Shown: piece after piece, positions 31,335 through 43,104 of the stretch
Layout of the letters: every line of letters starts with the position of its first letter
Position numbering within the stretch: the stretch's first letter is position 1
Source of the DNA: Prostheceraeus crozeri
Taxonomy: Eukaryota; Platyhelminthes; Polycladida; Euryleptidae
Reading direction: 5' to 3'
Assembly (NCBI GenBank): GCA_907163375.1
Contig: CAJQUW010009331.1
Location: 62,001 to 126,000 of the forward strand
DNA length: 64,000 bases
Notes under the pieces: generated by a model
What the model was told of the DNA's origin: nothing
Database searches by the model: none
What the model saw: the letters and a program-made list of their open reading frames with translations, nothing else
Program-made: the position numbers and the translations under genes

Positions 31335-32430
31335 AGTTCTCCCACATCAACTTTATTTCTAGCGTTACAAATGCTGAAAGGATTCTAACATTATTTTATA
31401 CGTTCCCTATCTTACAAAAACTGAAAGGATTCTAGCATGATTTCAAACTTTACAAACATCAACTTCATTTCTAACGTTACAAACAGTGAAATGCTTGTGA
31501 CACTATTTTATACTTTACCTATCTTACTAACACTGAAATGATTCTGACAAAATTCCTAACTTACAAACAGTGACATGGCCACGACTTTATTTTATACTTC
31601 GCCTATCTTGCAAACACTGAAATGATTCTGATATTATTCCAAACTTAACAAACAGTAAAATGGTTGTAACTTTATTACTAAGTCAATGCACTCTGTTTGA
31701 AGTCCAACTTTATGTGAAAAGAAAACGACACAGTATGTACATGAAATGTTATTGAAACCCACACAGCTTTTTGTTACACTAACAATTCAGTTCAATGTGA
31801 GCTAGTCTTGTATCACTCATTTCATACATAACTTTCACTTTACTTATTCCTACAATGTTACTACTATGTGTTCTAAACTTTATGAGATCGCTTTCACTTC
31901 TATCTCACACTTTCTTCATCTAACCAAGTGAATGAAATTGATGATACATTATCTGACTATACGCATTGAGTCACATTCCACCAGAACAGATATTACTAAC
32001 ATGGATCATATAAAACGCCAAGTCTTGTCATAGGCTTGACTATGCTATGGACTTAGTGATTTATCTCATCAACGATATGAAATCTGTCTTTTCACCATGA
32101 AAATTAAGTCTTGCCTTCAAAGTGATTTTATAAAGCGAACACATGCATCACGCATTCTACACTAAAAGAGATCGTTCATTTGTGTTATCCAAATCCCTAA
32201 GTCCCTAAATCCAACGGTAGGTAACCCTACCCCTTAGATGATGGACTTTTGCAATTTAGCTATGTCATTCACCAATGACTAAGTTAGTAAATGCATGTAT
32301 ACACTCTACAACAACAGTTATCATTGATGTATGTTATAAAAAACGCTAAATCACTAAGTCCAACCGTGACTGTCATTGCCTGCATTACTATAGAACATGT
32401 TCCTCTGATGATTCTTCCACCACCCCTACT
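31335..32430 (+). repeat. Diverged direct copy of loop and arm repeats
   Basis: 31335-31690 repeats the landmark series of 27445-27860 (agcatgatttcaaactttac, aacttcatttctaacg, caaacagtgaaatg). 31755-31830 matches 27929-27975 and 28657-28730. 32190-32280 (taaatccaacggtag, gatgatggactttt) matches the right-arm segment at 34346-34395 (taaatccagccgtag, gatcatggactttt). The loop was therefore built partly from the same units as the arms, earlier than the present near-identical arms. Confidence 0.6.
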
Positions 32431-32787
32431 ATTTCCATTTGAGGGGTAGTGAAGAAATAAATTCATGACTTCAGGTCAAAACCTCTCTCTACACACGTTT
32501 ACATTTCACACCATGTAAAAGATCCTTGCTACTTATCATAGGGGCTTTAAAACTTTAAACATGATGATTTCATGGAAGTTAGACCTTTGAAGACGTGTGT
32601 TGGACAAGTTTAGCACTTGTCATGAAGTTGAGTTCTCATCAGATGAATTTAATAAGAGCTTCTTCATTTTCTAAGAAAGATAGAGATCCTTGAATCTTAG
32701 TGTTTGTATCTGGCACAGTCTGTAACTCTTCTTTGTTAATAGGGTAGCCTCCAACGAATTGGTGACCGGGCCCTCGGAAGGACCGAT
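32431..32787. other. Loop segment without recognisable features
   Basis: Between the diverged repeat copy and the small Cys-rich ORF I see no coding or structural signal. Confidence 0.5.
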
Positions 32788-32815
32788 GGAATACTTCGAT
32801 TACTCGAAGTATTCC
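32788..32815. repeat. Perfect 12-bp hairpin at the stop codon of the 78-aa ORF
   Basis: ggaatacttcga (32788-32799), loop ttac, tcgaagtattcc (32804-32815). On the minus strand the 4-nt loop gtaa supplies the TAA stop. Confidence 0.9.
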
Positions 32816-33036
32816 GGACGCTGAATTCTCAGCAACGACAGATATTCTAGCGCTATATCCCTAAATAAAGGGTTTTCCACAAGCTCATGTGGAATGAGGT
32901 GGACGGGGCAGCGAATTGCTTCGCCTTTCTCTGCCTGCAAAGCAGCCAGGAGAAAGACTTTCCCCATCTTCACTTTGCATCCACAGCGGAGCTCAAGGGT
33001 TCGGCTCATGTCAAAGAAAGCGATATCGAACGACAT
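32800..33036 (-). CDS. Small Cys-rich protein, unrecognised (78 aa)
   Basis: ATG at 33036, stop TAA. It has a Cys/His pattern suited to one zinc ion: LRCGCKVKMGK, then about 20 residues later IRCPVHLIPHE, followed by a helical, Leu-rich tail (FRDIALEYLSLLRIQRP). The spacing C-x-C...C-x2-H is not a standard RING. It is the first ORF met by a transcript from the right-arm promoter entering the loop. The stop codon lies in the loop of a perfect 12-bp hairpin at 32788-32815. The clean start and stop support a real gene, but I cannot assign a function. Confidence 0.45.
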   Translation of the reverse strand: MSFDIAFFDMSRTLELRCGCKVKMGKVFLLAALQAEKGEAIRCPVHLIPHELVENPLFRDIALEYLSLLRIQRPEYFE

Positions 33037-33244
33037 TGCATGAAACGACTTGTATTTGATGAATGAGTGTGAACGTCTCCCTTATATTTCTCACACATTT
33101 TTGTAACTGGCTAGCAAGGCATTGAAGAATTGAACAAATCGAGTGACCATGCTTTAACAGAAAATGGTTACTTGCGTGCGCGCGCGGAGTGTACACTAAC
33201 GAATTGTCAACGTGAGAATCCTTTCAGTCGCCCACGATAATCTC

Positions 33245-36200
33245 TCCGGCGTGATAGCAATGAGCTGTGTGGGAATCAGCTAGGTGGGAGGTCTGAGAGG
33301 ATGATGCGTTCCTGCATCCTTGCTCGTGGGACAGATGCGATAGATCTCTGTTTAATGTGACAGACGGGTGCCAGAGAGAGAGAGCGCGTACATCTTTGTG
33401 TTCTACTCTATCTGCTGAGGAGCTAGCGCGACAAACAGGCGTCAGAGTGCACTTATGATTCTTTGTGTGCACAGGAGGGGAACATCTGTTTCACTGATAG
33501 GTTTTATGATAAACATTTTGAATGGCAGCGTGTTGACTATTGCAAACAATGTTAAATGTCAATCCGTGTGTCATTTTTACATCGTCTGCATTCGCACAGA
33601 AAATCACTTGATGCAGGTTTCAATGTTGATTCTATCATCAATGCACGATTCGTTTAGAAATGAGACACGGTTTCATTTGTTATGTACATGAAAAGCAAAC
33701 TTTGATTCCAACCTTTCATGCTCAAGATCAGTCCTAATGTTCGCTGTTTCATATTCATGAAATAATTCCACTGACACAGACTTGATCATTCAATGATGTG
33801 CTTTGCTGTTTCCTACTGATGAGTTACACTACGGTTCATGTTTATGAATTTCATTTGAATGTCAGAAAGTTAAACTATATGTTCATCTGTCTATGATGAG
33901 TGTAAACGTTGTCACAGTTCTCCTTTATTTCCCGTAAACTAGTTGTGACACTTTTGTGTTTCACTTCATCTAGCAGGTTGATTTTTATCTCACATGCTTT
34001 GAGTGTCTCCTAACTCATATGCATTCGACTAACAACGTTACAGGTTGTTATGTGTATGCTTGCATGCTGTCGATGTAGAGTGCAAACACGCTGTGTCTTT
34101 ATTTACAAAACAGTCTACACACGCATTCAATTTGATGAATACAAACAACACATTTAGTAAAGCTGGTACGCTAACGAGTGTAACTGCAGAAACATTTTAT
34201 AAAACTTGTTCAACGTTCGCTAAGTTTCACAACAACCTGTCGAAGACTTCTTACAAAACGTATTTCAACATTTGTGTTTAGACTTTTAAGAGAACATGTG
34301 CTTCACGTATTCTACACGAACGGTTAACGCATGTGATACAAAACCCTAAATCCAGCCGTAGAGGAGCCTAGCCTTGGATCATGGACTTTTACGACCCACG
34401 CGATTCAATGTCATGGAACTAGCTCTCACACACTCAACGTTTGTGACAAGACTTTACCTGGTTTTAATAAACATTCAACGCTGACTATAAGACCTTTTAA
34501 CGCTGTGAAACAATCTACACAGTGCAGTAAAACTTTCTAGCACTGTGGTGAACACTGTTTTCATATAACATTCTAAACTCTGTCTCACTGCAGTAGAAAA
34601 CTGCTTTTAGTAAACCTGATGAAGCTAATCTAACAGTCATGAAGTTTGAATTTTCCAATAGGGAACATTTGCTCCAATTTATTGTCTCCAATAAAACTTT
34701 CTAACACTGTGAAAGTAAGTTACAAGACAATCTACACTGCGCAGTAAAACCTTTTCGATAAAACTTTCTAGTGCTGTGAAAGTAAGTTACAAGACAATGT
34801 ACACTGTGCAGTAAAACCTTTTCGATAAAACTTTCTAGTGCTGTGATGAGTTCGGTCAGTCATACAACGTCAATGATCAAACTTTATTTTCACAAACGTG
34901 CGTTGCGGTAAAAACTATTTGACTACACTGACGCTTACATTTTATGACACTTGTGTTTCATAAAACGTCATGATCAAACTTTACTTTCTCAAACGGGTGT
35001 CGCGGTAATATTATTTGACTACACTAATTTTGCAAACCATGATACACTTTCTGACGACACTCACGAATAAACGTCATAATCAAACTTTCTAACTATACAT
35101 CAACCTGTGCTGCAGTAAAACCTTTGTACAACATGATTAAGTTTCTGACTAGACTTACGAATAAACGCCATGATCAAACTTTCTAACTATACATCAACCT
35201 GTGTAGCAGTAAAACTTTTACAAACCATGATTTAGTTTCTGACTAGACTTACGAATAAGCGTCATGATCAAACTTTACTTTTACAAACGTGTGTCACGGT
35301 AAACTATTTGACTAACCTTTGCTTTTGCAAACCATGATGCACTTTCTGACGACACTGACAAGAGCTTGTTCACTAGCGAAGAGAGAAATCTGTGTTGTGT
35401 TGCGTGTGGCGCAAGGGTGGCCTCCCGTTTCATCCCTTCATCATTTCGTCTCCGTGATAGAGACAGTTCTTAAAAGAACTTATGGTTCATTCTCGCATGG
35501 TTGGTCAACTGTCGGGAGACAAGTGCAAAGGAGATTTATGAGGTAACCTGTGGCAGATAGCTAAATGTCGCCCTGGCGGTCAGAGTACAACGTTGAGACG
35601 AAAGGCAACCACTTGGAAGCATGACGCAGAGAGGTTTCACAAGGATTACCATTGCCCACGTCCCGTGCAGTACTCATCGCTACGGACTTCACCGCTGTCT
35701 CGAAAGAACGCCCACACACAGGAAGTATGACACCGAAAATCTCCGTGACTTGCACCGTCCATGACTTGATCGCCAGACATGAAAACCGGTGGAGTTGGTA
35801 AGAGGAAGCAAGTCGTTGCTTTGATCAGCTTGATAGCAAGCCGTAGAGAGGGATAACAAGTCGTGATTCACCAGCGTTTTGCAATGGAGATGTTTAGAGG
35901 CCACCCATGACAAGATAGCTAGGACTCAACCGATTGGCGTTCAAAGTGCTACGTTGAGAACTGTGTCAAATGCCCAACATGAGACATGAGTTGCCCCAGT
36001 GGTTTCGGTCTAAAATATGACACACTCCCTTGCCACACTTATCACTACGGCATCGTCCGCCGTCCCGAAGGAACACCCTGTCAGTGGAATATTACAGCAA
36101 AACTCTCCGTGTCTTGCTCGCTTTCAGTGAAAAGCCGCTTGGTTCATGAGAAGACTGGCTCAGACATCATTAAAAATCCTCTAGTTGACTTCAGCAGGGT

Positions 36201-37921
36201 CGAAAACTCCAGAAAACCTACAAAACTAGTGAATTTAAATTTTTCAACTTTTCAGCACTACTTATGAAATTTTAGAGAATTTTATATCACTTAGAGCAGG
36301 TCAATAGCAACCGAACCTTTTTTGAATCAAGTCAAACGGACTTGTAGAAGCAAAGTTACAAGCCTTTAACGTTTGGAGTCTTTTATGGCCTGGAGACGAA
36401 GGCGAACCTCTAAGTCTGACGCCTTAGCTGAGTTCAGCAATGAAATTTTCTAAGTCGGTTATAGAAACCCGGTTTTTCAGATTTCCAATGCTATCATCGG
36501 AGCTCCGGAGTTCACCTATCCCAACCCAGTCGGGAGGAGAACTGATTTCCACAAGCAGAGTTTCCACTTATATAGTTTGTGGCGATCAGCTGATGACGTA
36601 ATACCCATCATCCCAAAACTTTAAACCCGGTTCTAGTGCTCCGATTGAGCTGCAAATTCACCAAGTCAATGTAGAATTTGACGCTGAATCCGAATCTGGC
36701 CTCCGTTTTCCCATCCGATGTTTCGTTTTGGCTCTACACCCCACAGCCATCGTAAAATTCTAACTCGTTTTTCGGAAAAATGCTGAAAAATTTTTTCTCT
36801 CCGATGGCGTTCAAATTTACCATGCCGATGCAGAATTTGACGCTGATTCCAAATCTGTTCTCTGTTTTCCCGTCCGAGGCTTGCTTCACCCGCTAGAGCG
36901 ATTTTCTTAAAATTCTAACTCTGTCGTTTCTCGCCAATGTCCAAAATTTTCAATAACGTCTCACCTCTAAACGAAAGCAGATAGGAACAAGCCATGTTTT
37001 CCACTGAATTTGTCTCATTCTTAGCTTTCAAACGAGCTATTGCACGACTTTCTACGATCTCTACAACCAAAGTTGGAAGTTTGACAGGAGGGGGTCAGAA
37101 CTTTTTCTCTCCGATTGAGCTGGAAAGAAGTTTCTAGACCCAACATTGGCCAAAACGCCCGAATTTGCACTCCGTTTTCCCATCCGAGACCTCCTTCATG
37201 TCGAAAAACGACTTTTCTCATCCCAAAACCTCCAACACCCGCCTTTTCCAACTCTGACGATTTCCTGCCATTTTCCTCCCTCAACCCAAGAAAATTAGAC
37301 CAAACTGAGCTTTCCACTGCATTTTTCTCACTCTTAGCTTTCAAATGAGCTATTGCACGACTTTCTACGATCTCTAACACCAAAGTTGGAAGTTTGACAG
37401 GAGGGGGGGGGGGTCAGAACTTTTTCTCTCCGATTGAGCTGGAAAGAAGTTCCTAGACCTAAAATTTCACGTAGACTCCGAATTCATGTCGAAAAGCGAC
37501 TTTTCTCATCCCAAAACATCCAACACCCGCCTTTGTCCAACTCTGCCGCTCCACCCCTTGCCTCTCAGGAAAACTCCTCCCGCCTTCCTTCCCCACCCAA
37601 AATTTCACGCAGATTCCAAATCTAAACTCCACTTTCACATCCAAACCCTCCTTCATGACGATTTCCGACTTTTCTCATCCCAAAACCATCAACACCCACC
37701 CTTTTCCAACTCTATCCTGCCCACATTCCTATCACCTTCCTTCCCATCCCTTACCGGAAAACTCCTTCCTTAATTCCAGAGGGGGGGTAGGGACCCGTTT
37801 CCTCCTCTCGGACCCATTCCTCCCAGCACATCCTTGGCGCTCTCCCTCACCTTCCTTCCAGAGGGGGGGGCTGAGTCAGCATTTCACATTTTGGACTTGC
37901 GCCTGCCACGGGGTTACTACT
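33245..37921 (-). repeat. Giant palindrome 1, right arm
   Basis: Inverted partner of the left arm. Differences are local: about 150 bp corresponding to 25800-25945 are missing near 33825; a unit of about 70 bp (gtgaaagtaagttacaagac) is duplicated at 34700-34840; and the satellite is shorter. Beyond 37921 the sequence (agaaggatgaagaagaaaaa) differs from the left flank. Confidence 0.9.
36539..36574 (-). promoter_or_regulatory. TATA box plus TCAGTTC initiator, right arm
   Basis: Mirror copy of the left-arm promoter: TATATAAG on the minus strand at 36574-36567 and TCAGTTC at 36545-36539, initiator A at 36543. It would fire leftwards into the loop. Its exact preservation in both arms means two identical promoters face the same 6.7-kb interior. 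Confidence 0.6.
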
Positions 37922-37962
37922 GAGAAGGATGAAGAAGAAAAAGAAACCACGCTGTGCTACCA

Positions 37963-38056
37963 AATGTTGCATGCGATTGAGTAAAAGCCAACCAATTGGT
38001 AAATACAGTTAGTATCCAGCAATTGGCTTGGTTTTTACTCAATCGCATGTAACAAT
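37963..38056. mobile_element. Hairpin MITE, about 90 bp, in palindrome 2 left arm
   Basis: The arms (tgttgcatgcgattgagtaa with aagccaaccaattgg, against caattggcttggtttt with tactcaatcgcatgtaac) are nearly perfect around a 15-bp spacer. The mirrored copy is at 48676-48769. Confidence 0.75.
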
Positions 38057-38675
38057 TAGAGTCCAATCTATATAAATATGTACGCAGTATGCATGCATAA
38101 ATTGCGTGTTAAATTATTTCACACATGGCAAGTAAAAGCGAGGTACAGAGTCATGATGACAAAGAATCAAAATGGTCCCAAAAACACAAAGGTTAAACCA
38201 CCTCATTGCACCAGAAAGACAGGAGATTCCACAGAAATGTTAGATATGGGTAAAAATTGGGAAAAAGTTTTACTTTTCTAAATTTCAATAAATCACGAAT
38301 TAGCAAATCAGCCTCCAAGTTGCGCTGTATAATTCTTCCCCAAATTTCGAATTTTTGATAAAACATGTACATAAAAACTTGCTTTATTGATTATTGAAGA
38401 GAATTTCATTCATCCTCTCTCCTTTGTGCAGACGGCTTAGATGCAAAATATATCCACATTATAAGTTTTAGGCTTGATATTATCTGATATCCATGCATGT
38501 CATCTGATATCCCGGTAGGGAATCCGGATTTCTACTGATATTTGCTTGCATTATACCAGCTAGTACTTCATCACACGTATTTGTATTTCATACCGGTTTC
38601 AGTACACGCAACATTTTTTCGTCATACACGCACAATCATCAGTGACAGCAACAAAGAGCAATAAACATGTATTTT

Positions 38676-38870
38676 TATACATAAATGAATAACATGAACG
38701 GATGATGGTGAAATAATGATGCAGACGAACAAAATGACAATATTTACAAATGAAGAATCGTACAAAGAGATTAAAAATCGAAGCATGAATAGAATCCAAA
38801 ATAAAAATTGCCTAAACTGGTGCTTTCAAATCACAGAACATTTGCCAAAACTAAGATGAAATTCCATTTA
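38676..38870. other. Palindrome 2 arm DNA without recognised genes
   Basis: AT-rich; it includes a stretch (gatgatggtgaaataatgat, gcagacgaacaaaatgacaa) similar to 39160-39190 and its mirror, so it is repeat-derived. Confidence 0.4.
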
Positions 38871-38875
38871 ACGAG

Positions 38876-39118
38876 CGCTCTTCCCTTGCTTATAAATATG
38901 ACTGTGAACATTGACAAGAATGTTACATCGGAAAAACTAGCAGATTTTTATACGCACGCATAAAAAAACATCTATAAGGCAGACAACCATCAGAAATGTC
39001 TTTACATAGACACATACCAACAGAACAAAACTTTGAAATATAATTAAAAACCCGACATACAAAAATTAATGAAACACATCTAATCAAATCTAACCCAAAA
39101 AAAACAAACATCAATTTA
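38876..39118 (+). pseudogene. Penelope-like GIY-YIG endonuclease remnant, left arm
   Basis: Translated on the plus strand: YKYDCEH, one stop, then QECYIGKTSRFLYARIKKHL, the GIY-YIG-type endonuclease signature of Penelope-like elements. It continues with SLHRHIPTEQNFEI and KTRHTKINETHL, matching the family's C-terminal helix, and ends SEPMSLL. Stops interrupt it at three places, so it is dead. The mirror copy is on the minus strand at about 47615-47850. Confidence 0.65.
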
Positions 39119-39183
39119 AAGTCAGAACCGATGTCTTTATTGTAAAATTTGTACTTTTGTTCGTCTGCATTGTTATTTCATCA

Positions 39184-39396
39184 TCATCTGTTCAGTAATT
39201 CATTCTTGTTTCTCAACTGACAACCTATCAGTATTGATTTTTGTTCGTTTATAAATGGCATGAGAATGTAAGCTTGGTTATTATTTGTTTTCCTATAGAA
39301 TGCTGGTGGAGCGACATTGATACACACAATGTAGCTTGGGTAGCCATCCAAAATGAATCTCTTTTGAAAAAAATTAATTACCTTTCCAACTAGCAT
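39184..39396 (-). pseudogene. Penelope-like connector fragment, left arm
   Basis: INFFQKRFILDGYPSYIV, then YILMPFINEQKSIL, resembles the segment between RT and endonuclease in Penelope-like proteins (xxFxxNGYPxxxI...YLPYLGxxS). It faces the opposite way from the endonuclease fragment next to it. Copies: 47336-47548 (+) and, truncated, 49497-49612 (+). Confidence 0.45.
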
Positions 39397-39676
39397 GCGA
39401 TTTGAACAATTTCGATGTACTCGTAAACATTCATTAAATTAACTTTTACAAAAGGGCCATGACTGTCATCAGCTGTAATATGGTTATCAGAGGTTGCTAT
39501 CATTTTCATTTTCAAGATTAGAAAAATCGAATTCATGGATTGATGACAAAAAATTTTGTTTTTGATTGTATTCAACAAAGACCCTGGAACTATAGAAAGC
39601 ACACTATTAGAGACTGTTTAGGGAATCGAGTCACGCAAATTCTTGACATCAAAAGATAATTATAATTTCAGTTTTA

Positions 39677-40369
39677 TAGTCCGGCAGCCAAAGCGAGACC
39701 TTACAGGAAACGATGCCGAAAATGAGATTTTCACAGAATGATGCACACCCTATCCCTACTACGAATCTGCACGTCTGTCGAGTTCTACTTGATTCCTCTT
39801 CTTCTCAGACAGGGTCAAAGAAAAGCACATGTTAATCCAGTGGGACGCAGATTGACGTCTTTGGCAAAAATGAGATGTTCTATGTTTTCTCTCATTAAGC
39901 GAATAGTACTAAGCACAGAGTCATAATTTGACATGGAATGTCTTTAGGTCATTTCCAATGATGTACATGTGTTATTATCATGTTTCTAATCGGCGATGTA
40001 TGCGAGTAAGTTGTAAAAATATGGATAAAATTGATCAAAATGCTTGTGCTTGCCGACTTTAAGAGGCTTGCCAAATCTTGGTGTGTTTGACTTCGTAGAC
40101 AGGGGTGCATGAACATGATAAGAAATGACCTGAAGACATTCCATGTCAAAAATTATGACACTGGCTTCGCACTTTTCTCTTAATCAGAGAAAACATAGAA
40201 ATTTCATTTTTGCCAAAAACGTGAAAATTGGATCCCATTGGATTGACGTGTGATTAATAATATAGTATGTACCAACACATGTGCATCATAGGAAATGACC
40301 AGAATACACTCCGTGTCAGAAATAATGGCTCTTGGTTTAATAAAACGTAGAGAAGAATATCAGAAGTTT
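39677..40369. mobile_element. CCGGCAG foldback-family copy in left arm
   Basis: Begins tagtccggcagccaaagcga and carries the family landmarks tttcacagaatgatg, ctacgaatctgcacgtctg, gtgggacgcagatt and acatggaatgtctttaggtc, then inverted relatives from 40110 onwards. The mirror is at 46364-47060. Confidence 0.7.
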
Positions 40370-40534
40370 AACATAACATAATAGTTTAGTATAACATAAT
40401 AATAACATTAACATAACATGATAATAACATATGTACATGATAGGAAATGACCAGAAGACATTCCGCGTCAAAAATATTGGTTCTAGGCTTAATAAAATAT
40501 AATTCTCTTTAAGCAGCATCATTCATAAGTTTCT

Positions 40535-41694
40535 ACTTAGATGGAATTACAAGCCAAGCTACTGATGATATTCTTTTATAACATAAATTTTCACCGATGA
40601 GACACTTCATATGGTTCACATAAGGTTCATCATAAGATTCACTTCAAAAGGATGATATCATGCAAGTTATATAGCAAATCAGATGATGTTAAGCTTGACA
40701 CTCTTCTTTGGTGTTAGATAAAGGTCTTGAATCTTTGACTAAAAGGACTTCTCTGAAATGTAAATTAATGTTGTTAGTGTCTGATGCTAAAATCTTAATG
40801 GCGAAAGGAAAGATGGTGAAGAAGTTTGTTTGTGTTTGAAAATGCTTGAATCTTTATGTGTGATGTTTTCTTTTATTTTTCATGCAATACTCAAACTGTG
40901 CTTCCTACATAAAATTGATCATGTTAGATACATTTCACTTCATATGAAATAATTGATCTAAAACATAGTTTATTATCAGATATAAGACATTTTCAATGAT
41001 GTTCTCAAAGTAAATGATTGACGCTCTTACAGGTAAATTCAAGGATTGAAAATCTTGTGACACTTTAATATTAAATGCATCAGAGATAGATGGAACTTGA
41101 AAATGAAAAAATTGCTCAGGTGATGTTCTATAAGGTGGGAGTTTGTGGAGACTTAATGACGTAAAAAATTCTTCAGATGGTCATTTAGAGTAGGATTTCT
41201 TCAAACTTTTGGAAACATATGATGAGATTTCATGCCACTGCATCTTGTTAATCTTCCTTGCTTTTCGCTTCTTCCATAATTCCCTTTTTGTTGCATCGGC
41301 AATGCCGAGTTGTAATTGACAAAGAAGATTTTTAGCGGTTTTCTGATAATAATTGTACCTGACATTACGATTTCTGATGATGATGGAGAAATATAATAAT
41401 GACAAGGATTCACCATTAGTTCCTGTGCGGTGCTCAATAGTAAAATTGACATTTTGGTGAAGATTGTTCATAGAATTAAAAATGTAGGATAAATACATGT
41501 ATGTCATCAACATATCGAGTATACAGAGGCATTTGACGCGAAGAAATTACTTGCTCTTCTAATCTATTCATAAAAAGGATAGCCAAGAGGTCGGAGATAC
41601 GCGAGCCCATTGGAAGGCCTTGCCTTTTGACGATTGCAAGTGAAGTACATAAATCAAAAAATAATTGTTAGTAAATCAACCACATTCTCTAGAG
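40535..41694 (-). pseudogene. Penelope-like element, 3' half (RT C-terminal part and endonuclease)
   Basis: Minus strand, continuing the element broken at 45219. GLPMGSRISDLLAILF is the family motif B (GLPMGSPxSPxLA), followed by PLYTRYVDDI (motif C, YVDD, near 41500). NLHQNVNFTIEH and a LYFSIIIRNRNVRYNYYQK block correspond to the FTxExExxxxLPFLDxxxxR region. Further downstream YEVKCI and HDQFYVGST (about 40885-40940) are the GIY-YIG endonuclease, now with several stops. Together with 45219-45900 this makes one Penelope-like retroelement interrupted by a hAT insertion. Confidence 0.75.
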
Positions 41695-41894
41695 CCGTGG
41701 TTCCCAACCTTTCAATGTCTCAGTTCTACTTGTGATCCTACACGTTCGCCGCGTACCACTTAGTCTCAAAGAAATTCTTTTTTATGTTAGGAAAGACATA
41801 ATTCTTTTTCTTTATTTCAAAAAAATCGTTTTTTATTCGTTTTCTGGAATGAGATTTCCTAAACGGGGTGGTGCAGATGATGAATGACTAAGGA

Positions 41895-42655
41895 CGAGAG
41901 CTACCGACACTTTCTAAATCCGCGCACAAAGGACTTAATAGCATGGATTTGTAGATCTTGAAACGCTGAATACAAAAATTAAATTCTTGAGTGTCACAGC
42001 CAGTCACTTTCGGTTATAGGTAAGGTTAAAGAATTCCGATTGGAATCCAATGATAAAATTCGAGAAATACCCGGTATCTATGGATTCTGAAACACTTGGC
42101 AATTTTCGTACATTTTCTTTTTCAGAAAAGAAACTATTTATCAGAATACCAAGAAATTTGAAACATGATTGAGTTCAGAACATCAACTTCGATTTAAAAG
42201 TTGAAGTGAGCCACATGATTAAGTACTTAGTATCTGAGAACCTCTACAAAATTAGTAAAATCGCCGAAATTAAGTGAAAACAAAGCATGAAAGTTACTCA
42301 TGTTGTAGAGGCTCTCAAAAATCCAATACTGAATCATGCGTCTCTCTTCAAATTTCATATCGAAGTTGATGTTCTGAACTCAATCATGTTTCAAATTTCA
42401 TGGTATTCTGATAAATACTTTCTTTTCTGAAAAAGAAAATGTACAAAAATTGCCAAGCATTTCAGAGTATATTTCTTGAATTTTACCAATGGATTCCAAT
42501 GGGAAACCTTTAATCTTACCTAAACCGAAAGCGACTGGCTGTGACACTCAAGAATTTGATTTTTGTATTCAGCGTTTCAAGATCTACAAATCCATGCTAT
42601 TAAGCCCTTAGTGCGCGAATTTAGGAGGTGTCAGTAGCTCCTGGACTAATTGGGT
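41895..42655. repeat. Long hairpin inside the hAT-like element
   Basis: The left arm (gagctaccgacactttctaa, cttaatagcatggatttgta, cactttcggttataggtaag, atgattgagttcagaacatc) is inverted relative to the right arm (gatgttctgaactcaatcat, cttacctaaaccgaaagcga, tacaaatccatgctattaag, ggaggtgtcagtagctcctg). Arms are about 320 bp around a spacer of roughly 110 bp. No ORF. Confidence 0.85.
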
Positions 42656-43104
42656 GCGCATGCACTTTCAACCGATGCAGTGGAAAATTTGATTTTGCAA
42701 GGCAAACTCACGGAATTTGAAGATCTATGTCTCGAGAAATCGATCTCTGATGATGTCTATATGAATGATGTTTCAAGATTCTGTGTCAAATATCTACGAT
42801 CAAATACAGGTTGTGTATAGTTTTTTAAGAAACTAGCCTATATTATTTGTGAATACTTTCGGCTTCCCAAAGTTGAACGTAGATTTCTATGCTGGCTAAG
42901 CCTCAAGCATAATCTAAAATGCATAGCTTTGTTCTGTCGATTTCTACCTACCGGTCGCTCAATGTACGAGTATGTCATTGTAATGTGATATCTGTGTATT
43001 GCATACTCTTGTGTCATCATAGAAATTAACAATACCATAGAAAGAAGTGTGCTATTATCTATTTCTATGTGTGTCATATAATCCTGACCGCAATGACTTT
43101 ACCA

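Larger units (their letters stand above)
37670..40369 (+). repeat. Palindrome 2, left arm
   Basis: Inverted partner of 46364-49062. The outer limit is ttttctcatcc (37670) and the inner limit cagaagttt (40369). It overlaps the right arm of palindrome 1 by about 250 bp (37670-37921), so the two palindromes share one satellite boundary. Identical translations occur in opposite strands, for example 38078-38281 (+) and 48452-48655 (-). Confidence 0.9.

Noticed and set aside
41895-42655. Hairpin as a microRNA precursor
   Set aside because: The arms are hundreds of bases long and lie inside a transposon, so a foldback or MITE origin is more likely.
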